A stretch of DNA of 64,000 nucleotides from Diphasiastrum complanatum (lineage: Eukaryota; Streptophyta; Lycopodiopsida; Lycopodiales; Lycopodiaceae). The notes under the pieces are model-generated. The model was not told the DNA's origin. It did no database searches and saw only the letters and a list, made by a program, of their open reading frames with translations. Positions 59,004 to 64,000 of this stretch are shown here, in pieces. Where the stretch lies: contig CM055092.1 in NCBI GenBank assembly GCA_029204225.1, forward strand, positions 38,947,800 to 39,011,799. The letters run 5' to 3'. The first letter of the stretch is position 1. Each line of letters begins with the position of its first letter. The translations under genes were made by a program, and so were the position numbers.

Positions 59004-59005
59004 AG

Positions 59006-59112
59006 TAAGGGCTTCCCCACAAAAGAAAAATTAAAAGACAGAAAATTGTTTGCGATAGAGGAAGACAAAGAGGACGAACACGAATTAGTCCCACACATGC
59101 GCTCCCGCGACA
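59006..59112 (+). repeat. 3' LTR remnant of Copia H
   Basis: TAAGGGCTTCCCCAC through CGCGACA, matching the last ~107 bases of the 5' LTR (from TAAGGGCTTCCGCAC). Confidence 0.93.
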
Positions 59113-59667
59113 CATAGTGAATGCAAGGCATGCACAAATTGTAATGGACACATGCATGATGATTTGTACTTTGTTAGTTAGAACTAGTACACTTGTAGAA
59201 AGTTGGTAGAATTTCATGCATGGCAAGTGACAAATGTCACATAGACTCTAGATGTCACTTTCGTTGTCATTTTGGAATGGATAGATGTGGTTCTACCTCG
59301 AGCTACCTCAAACTCCATAAATATGTGTAGCTCTCCTCACAATCAATGATGAAGGACCAAAGTTTTGTAGCTACCTCATGCCATTTTGGATCTATACTAT
59401 TTTGCTTGTTATCTCTCTAGCTTTCTCTCTCTAACTCATGTTGAAGCTAATGCTAATACATTGAAATCTTCTACTTTTGTTCATTATTTGATTCATTGCT
59501 ATCATATTCTGATGCTTAGCAAGCTAGATTGTGGTTAATCCATTTCTTTAGGACTAGATCTTGCTAAACAATCTAGAATCAGGTTACTGTGCTAATCACA
59601 AAGCTTAATCAAGATCAGTCATACTTGTGGACATTCCCCACACGTTTAAATTCTGGAAATTTTGTCA
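59113..59667 (+). repeat. 3' LTR of Copia E, part 2
   Basis: Resumes after H with the duplicated CATAG, then TGAATGCAAGGCATGCAC, and ends TTTTGTCA at 59667. Contains about 88 bases (about 59564-59648) missing from the 5' LTR, including CCCCACACGTTT. Confidence 0.92.
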
Positions 59668-60390
59668 ATGAGAACACCAACATGTTTTGTTCATTCACTA
59701 CAAACATCATTCACAGCTGAAGGAAAACTCCATGGTCTAAAATCTCATGATTGGTTGAAGATGGTCGAGTACATATTTCCAATGTGCATTCGTGGCTGTC
59801 TAACGAATCAACTTCGTGATGCCATTTACAAATTAGCATTCGTTTTCAGGTACTTAATTTTTTTTGTTTACATCGATATCTTATAAAATTGTGTGTTTTT
59901 CTTCTAATACAAGTTTGATAAAAAAACATGAACGTACTAAAATCTAGTTATACTACAAACATGATGTAGATGGATGTGTGGTAAGGAGATTCGTGAGACG
60001 TGCAAACAAAACAAGAAGATATGGTGGAGGCTGTATGTATGCTTGAGAGGGATTTTCCAACTTCTATCCTAGACATACAAGTGCATCTGCTTGTGCACTT
60101 GGTCCAAGAAGTTAGTATTGCCGATCATGTGCACTCAAGGTATAATACACTTGAATTTGATTTTGATGGTTTCAATAAATGTAGTGTGATTCTTTCAAAT
60201 TATAAATAACAGAATGCTCTCATTGATGTGTTAAAATTTTCTGTAGGTGGATGTTTTTCTTGGAGAGATCCATGAAAGTGTTAAAAGATTTTGTGCGTCA
60301 AAAGACAAGGCCATAGAGAAGCATGTTAGAGGGATGGTTAGTGCAAGAATCTCTATTTTATGTTACCGAAGTTTTGTTTCAAATAGATGC
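59668..60390 (+). pseudogene. CACTA transposase, right part (exon 4 end, exons 5-6)
   Basis: Resumes in frame after Copia E: MRTPTCFVHSLQTSF, KLHGLKSHDWLKMVEYIFPM, CIRGCLTNQLRDAIYKLAF, the GLKSHD block of CACTA transposases (DUF4218 region). Intron from CAG/GTACTT (about 59849) to GATGTAG (about 59968). Next exon: MCGKEIRETCKQNK, a shift, MVEAVCMLERDFPTSILDIQ, VHLLVHLVQEVSIADHVHS, with donor AAG/GTATAA (about 60138). Last exon from GTAG (about 60246): VDVFLGEIHESVKRFCASKD, KAIEKHVRGMV, then after a shift QESLFYVTEVLFQIDAV. Homology ends near 60390, where minus-strand Copia I starts. Confidence 0.8.
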
Positions 60391-61800
60391 AGTTCAGCAT
60401 CCCAAAGTCCTCTAGGATCTTCTAGGTGTATCTGGGTGTATCTGGACTGGTGAAGGTATAACTTACCTCCCTCGTAGTCCCTCTCAATTTGTAAGCCTAG
60501 ATAACACCTGGCTTCTCCTAGATCCACTATCTCGAAATGTTTCAAAATGTCGGCCTTTACTTCAGCTATTAGTTGCTCACTCCTATATCAGAGTGTCGTC
60601 CACATACACAGCCACAATGATGATCTGCCCATCTGTAATTCTGACATACACATTGGAGTCAGCCAACAGAGGCTTGAATCCTAATGATTTAAGGGCTTGA
60701 TCTTTCTTCTTGTACCATTGTTGGGCTGATTGTTTCAGACCGTAGATGCTTCTATACATTCTGCATACATAGTCAGGAAGTGAATTCGAGATGAATCCTG
60801 TGGGCTGATCCATGTAGACCTCTTCGTCTAATTCGCCATGCAAGAAGGCTGTCTTCTCGTCCACAATGTGGATCTTGAGGTCATAAGCTGCTGCATATGC
60901 AAATAATAGATGTAGGGACGAATGTTTGATGACAGGAGAGAAGGTTTCAGAATAGTCAATACCATATCTCTGAGAGAAACCCTTCGTTACCAGTCTTGTC
61001 TTGTATTTTGTTACATTCTCATCTGGTCCGTATTTGAGCTTGAAGACCCATTTGCATTTGACAGTCTTGTGCTTATGTGGTAATGGCTCCAATGTCCATA
61101 TCTGGTTCTTTCTCATGGACTCCATCTCTTCGTTCATGACTTGGATCCATCTGTCCTTTTTTGGACTTTCAATCGCCTCCTCGAATGTTTGTGGGTCGCC
61201 ACTGAACCCGCAAAATTCTTCTGATGTGGAAGCTGAGCTGCCTGGCACATATCTTGTTGGCGCTCTTTGTGGTCTTGTACCCTGTGGCCACTCCTTATCG
61301 GTGGATTTGCCTCGTGGCCTCCCTCTCTCCATGTCTGAGGATTTCCTCATTGTCTACAGGCTCAAGTCTTGGTCCACGGCCATCTGAATGCGCTAAATCT
61401 CTATTAGCAGCTCCCTCCTCTTGTCCGGCTCATCCTCCTTCTCTGGCCATGATCCCTCTCTGGCCATGCCCTCTCTCCTTCCTATGTTCCCTACCCTAAC
61501 CTGATTGCTGCCCTGCAGACAGCGACCCATCCCATTCCATGTTCTGTTTTGTCTGTGGCACGTTAGATAGTTGTGTTCCAACCTCCTTCAGCCCTGCTCC
61601 AGATCTACCTATCTGTTTCTACCATCTGTCTCACCTGTGGGCAAAGTCTGTCAGTGGCCCAATTTGTCCAGCCTGTCTGTGCTTTCTGGTCGTCATAGCG
61701 TGGTCTTGTTGTCTCAAAGTTATTTGAAGATAGAAGTATTGAGACAACCTTGTTGTCTGAAAAGTGCCAAAAGCAAAACCAGTGTCCCATTTCTGACATT
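60391..61800 (-). pseudogene. Copia I RT fragment with preceding spacer
   Basis: Minus-strand Copia pol piece. About 61800-61350 is the hydrophilic spacer between integrase and RT (RKSSDMERGRPRGKSTDKEW). RT is open from 61350 to 60583: RWIQVMNEEMESMRKNQIWT, CKWVFKLKYGPDENVTKYKT, RLVTKGFSQRYGIDYSETFS, TAFLHGELDEEVYMDQPTGF, YRSIYGLKQSAQQWYKK and VAVYVDDTLI. A stop follows; another frame gives MKHFEIVDLGEARCYLGLQI, ERDYEGGKLYLHQSRYTQI. RNase H, integrase core, gag and LTRs are absent. It resembles the H lineage more than E. Its left edge breaks the CACTA gene. Confidence 0.85.
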
Positions 61801-62704
61801 CATGTATTGAAGATGGTTCTGCATATTGTTTGTTTTTTTATATAGAGTTGATGGTCCAAGACATAGTGAGTGGACAATATGGAGTTAAAGATTGCATGTA
61901 TCTTTCTTGTATGTATAACATTGATATCACAGATTTCCTCAAACGACATAAATCGTGACTAGTAACATTTGCACTAAACAAAGTGTCCTATGTTGCCCAT
62001 ACGCAGTGTTGGCTTGTGATTGCCATTCTTTAACAAACCCAAAGTCATAAATGGTGAGATTCTAGGGTGCGTTTCTCATATTGACTCCATAGCCCAATTG
62101 TCGATAGGAGTTGGTTTGACCGTTTGCTGCATCTGAAGGGGAGTATAGAGTCTATAGTATCTTCTATCTTGCTTGTCTATCACTGCTCTGATTGTGGCTT
62201 ATCAAGATTTGGCTCTACGGTCCTCATTGAGATTGTTGCTCTTAGCTTTGGGGATGTCTATGATTTCAAACTTGTGAAACTCTGTATCATCCTCATGGTC
62301 TAATTGCCGACCATATCACTACTAGTAACAAGTATTTCCGAAGCCTATGCAAATGGTTCAGATGAAGATTAGACAGTCATTCAAAATCTAACCCTATTTT
62401 ACCTCACTCGTTAAGTGATTTCTAGCTCATACACGAGTCAGGCTTGTACGTCCTATCGGTATCTCAAAAAGCCAGAGCTTACACGTGTGATCACTTATTC
62501 ATTTCAGAGTTCCTTTGGCTATCTGGAAATTGTCGGTAGACCGTTAGGAATTTGCCTTGTCGATTGTCATTGAAAGTGCCTGTGATCATGAACGGCCTTA
62601 TTTTCGACTCCATGCCCAATGGAACTTGAGCTGTAATTGTGGTATAGACCGACTTCTGTTAGCATTTTCTATAATCCTTCAAATGGTTTGATTTTTATTT
62701 TCTC
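61801..62704. other. unassigned region with two related coding-like motifs
   Basis: On the minus strand one stretch near 62590 reads QVPLGMESKIRPFMITGTFN followed by DNRQGKFLTVYRQFPDSQRN. Another near 62105 reads PTPIDNWAMESI, stop, ETHPRISPFMTLG. The shared MES...R(I/P)xPFM pattern suggests an old tandem duplication of a coding segment. I cannot assign a family. CACGTGTG occurs at about 62483. Confidence 0.3.
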
Positions 62705-62975
62705 TCACAGTGTTATAAGATTCTCACCAAATTCACATATTATTTTATGTACAATGGTAATTGTCAAATTTGAATTATTTCTAACATTAGGATACTTGAA
62801 AAAGTCTTTAGATTCCAAAGTGTCGTTAAATACAAATCCTCCAACCAAATGAACTTGAATGAAATCGGTCTCATTTAAAACTTTCAACACCTTGACAAAG
62901 TGAGCCATCAATATCTTTATTTTATCAATGCCATCAATGACCAAAAAAGAGAGAAATGACATGGAGACCCATTTT
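62705..62975 (-). pseudogene. possible NTAN1-like (N-terminal Asn amidohydrolase) exon
   Basis: Minus-strand open frame: SFLSFLVIDGIDKIKILMAH, FVKVLKVLNETDFIQVHLVG, GFVFNDTLESKDFF, TITIVHKIICEFGENLITL, then stop or a GTGAGA donor. The VHLVGGF string followed about 30-40 residues later by a hydrophobic helix resembles PNT1/NTAN1 amidohydrolases, which convert N-terminal Asn to Asp in the N-degron pathway. The upstream catalytic Cys region is not visible. It lies downstream of the methyltransferase tail on the same strand, and the first bases of this exon are also present in the other copy (about 27490-27530). The assignment rests mainly on one short motif. Confidence 0.35.
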
Positions 62976-63763
62976 TTTCAGATTTTTTTAAAAAAATTTA
63001 AAAATTATCCATATTTAAAATGCTTCAAAAAAAAATCTGTAATATAAAAAAAATGTCGAAAATCAAGTATGCTACTAAAATTTTGTTAATAGATTTTGAT
63101 TAATAACTACAAATTAGCTTATATAAAATACTAATACTATATAAAATAAAACCATTGGACACACAACCACTAGAATAACTAAAAAATTCATTTTTGCTTA
63201 TTCAAAATAAAAGTTTGAATATTTTTTTTTGGATTTAAAAAATAAATAAATGATAATTCTTATATCAAGAAAAATATTTTTAAAATTTGGCAAAAAGTTT
63301 AATAGGTAAGTTTTGTATTTTTCAAATCTTAACTTATATTTCAAATATTTCTGTAAAGTCATTGAATATTTAAACATTACGTAATTGCAAATAAAATTAT
63401 TTTACAATAACCGAGATTACATGATTTGTGAAAAATTAAATCACCCTAAAAAGAATCTTTTTCTCTCTCTAAATCTATAACAATATTGTCTCCAAAAAAT
63501 ACTTATAAAAACACATCAAAAAATTTAGAATATTAAAAACCTAATAGTTCGTTGCAATTTTGATTTTGATAATGGTTATTAATCTTAAAATAAAATCTTG
63601 AACATTTTAATTTTTAGAAGATTTAAAATTGTTAATTTCTTATCAAATATTTTTTTTTATTACAAACAAATGTAAGACTATTAAATTAATCAAAAAGATT
63701 TCAAAACACAATATTTTCATAAATATTAAGACAATTTTCTAAATGAAAGAAAATTCATTACAT
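62976..63763 (-). repeat. AT-rich segment, inverted copy of 26756-27490
   Basis: Non-coding, extremely AT-rich, between the methyltransferase tail and the NTAN1-like exon. See 26756-27530 for the shared landmarks. Confidence 0.55.
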
Positions 63764-64000
63764 CCAAAAATCATCGATGTCATTGACATCCTTTTCTTTT
63801 TCTGGAGAAGCCATTGTAGAGTCAAGTGACACATCTTCCAAAACTTCATCGACAACTGTAAAACAAGAACATCAACAGACTCCCATGTATCACCCACGTT
63901 CTCGCTACAAGAGGCTATGGTTTCTTGGACAGGGAAATTACTAAGTCTTCGTTATCTAAAATTGTTTCCTACCTCGACCAATTCATCTAGCAAAACTGAA
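63764..64000 (-). pseudogene. second copy of the methyltransferase C-terminal tail, cut by the window edge
   Basis: Read on the minus strand from 64000: LLDELVEVGNNF, stop; in neighbouring frames ISLSKE-like sequence, SENVGDTWESVDVLVLQ, EVLEDVSLDSTMASPEKEKD, VNDIDDFWM and stop. It parallels the tail at 26484-26755 over its whole length. The window ends where the AdoMet motif would be expected about 30 codons further on, so whether this copy has an intact methyltransferase domain cannot be told from here. Confidence 0.55.

Larger units (their letters stand above)
54903..59112 (+). mobile_element. Copia H retrotransposon, inserted in the E 3' LTR, internally deleted
   Basis: Starts TGTCAGAAATGG and ends CGCGACA, flanked by CATAG. 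Has a full 5' LTR, primer site, gag, protease, integrase and most of RT, but pol joins directly to the last 107 bases of the 3' LTR. RNase H, the purine tract and most of the 3' LTR are deleted. It cannot move by itself. Confidence 0.93.
49213..59667 (+). mobile_element. Copia E retrotransposon, complete, nested in CACTA and hosting Copia H
   Basis: LTR-to-LTR Ty1/Copia element with 5-base target duplication ATGAG, inserted in the CACTA transposase exon. Without H (54903-59112 plus its duplicated 5 bases) it is about 6.2 kb. The first 250 bases of the LTRs are about 96% identical by eye, so it is the youngest-looking Copia here apart from a few pol lesions. Confidence 0.93.

Overview
The window is nuclear DNA of a land plant, probably from a large, repeat-swollen genome (a gymnosperm-like genome is my guess; the lineage cannot be fixed from sequence alone). 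Evidence: plant-type GH81 and ARF genes with GT-AG introns, Ty1/Copia elements primed by initiator Met-tRNA (TGGTATCAGAGC sites), a CACTA/En-Spm transposase, and long AT-rich spacers. Only two genes look intact: a single-exon GH81 endo-beta-1,3-glucanase at 1872-3860 (minus) and a three-exon ARF GTPase at 33456-34469 (minus). Almost everything else is transposon sequence or its ruins.

Layout. 1-5.3 kb: spacer, GH81 gene and its CT/GA-rich upstream region. 5.3-8.5 kb: a small Copia relic and unassigned DNA. 8.5-17.5 kb: a pile of minus-strand Copia relics (A, B, D, C) and a Gypsy integrase relic. 17.6-22.4 kb: Copia F (plus), with both LTRs but riddled with stops. 22.4-24.2 kb: 5' end of Copia G (minus: gag, primer site, LTR), lying against a decayed gene at 24.2-26.8 kb that combines a ParB-like domain with an N4/N6-type DNA methyltransferase domain. 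Its 3' tail and the AT-rich DNA after it recur in inverted orientation at 62.9-64.0 kb. 27.5-33 kb: Copia J with a minisatellite LTR, a gag scrap, a solo LTR and an unassigned pseudogene. 33.4-35.4 kb: ARF gene and a near-perfect tandem duplication upstream of it. 35.5-41.4 kb: gag-protease-only Copia L and Copia M remains.

42.2-46.2 kb holds two convergent decayed genes that may form one unfamiliar DNA transposon; the minus-strand one resembles a DDE transposase but matches no plant superfamily I know. 46.2-47.1 kb is a Copia LTR. From 47.4 kb runs a CACTA transposase gene interrupted inside an exon by Copia E (49213-59667, target duplication ATGAG), whose 3' LTR is itself interrupted by Copia H (54903-59112, target duplication CATAG). 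The CACTA gene resumes at 59668 and is cut at about 60390 by minus-strand Copia I. The end of the window holds an amidohydrolase-like (NTAN1-like) exon, AT-rich DNA and the second methyltransferase tail.

The transposon genes act only within their own elements: gag forms particles; protease, integrase, reverse transcriptase and RNase H copy and insert the element. Most carry stops at Trp, Arg or Gln codons, as expected from deamination of methylated cytosine. The most unusual content is the ParB-methyltransferase relic and its duplicated tail, and the unfamiliar transposase-like pair at 42-46 kb. Translations, splice sites and homologies were read by eye, with no alignment or database search.
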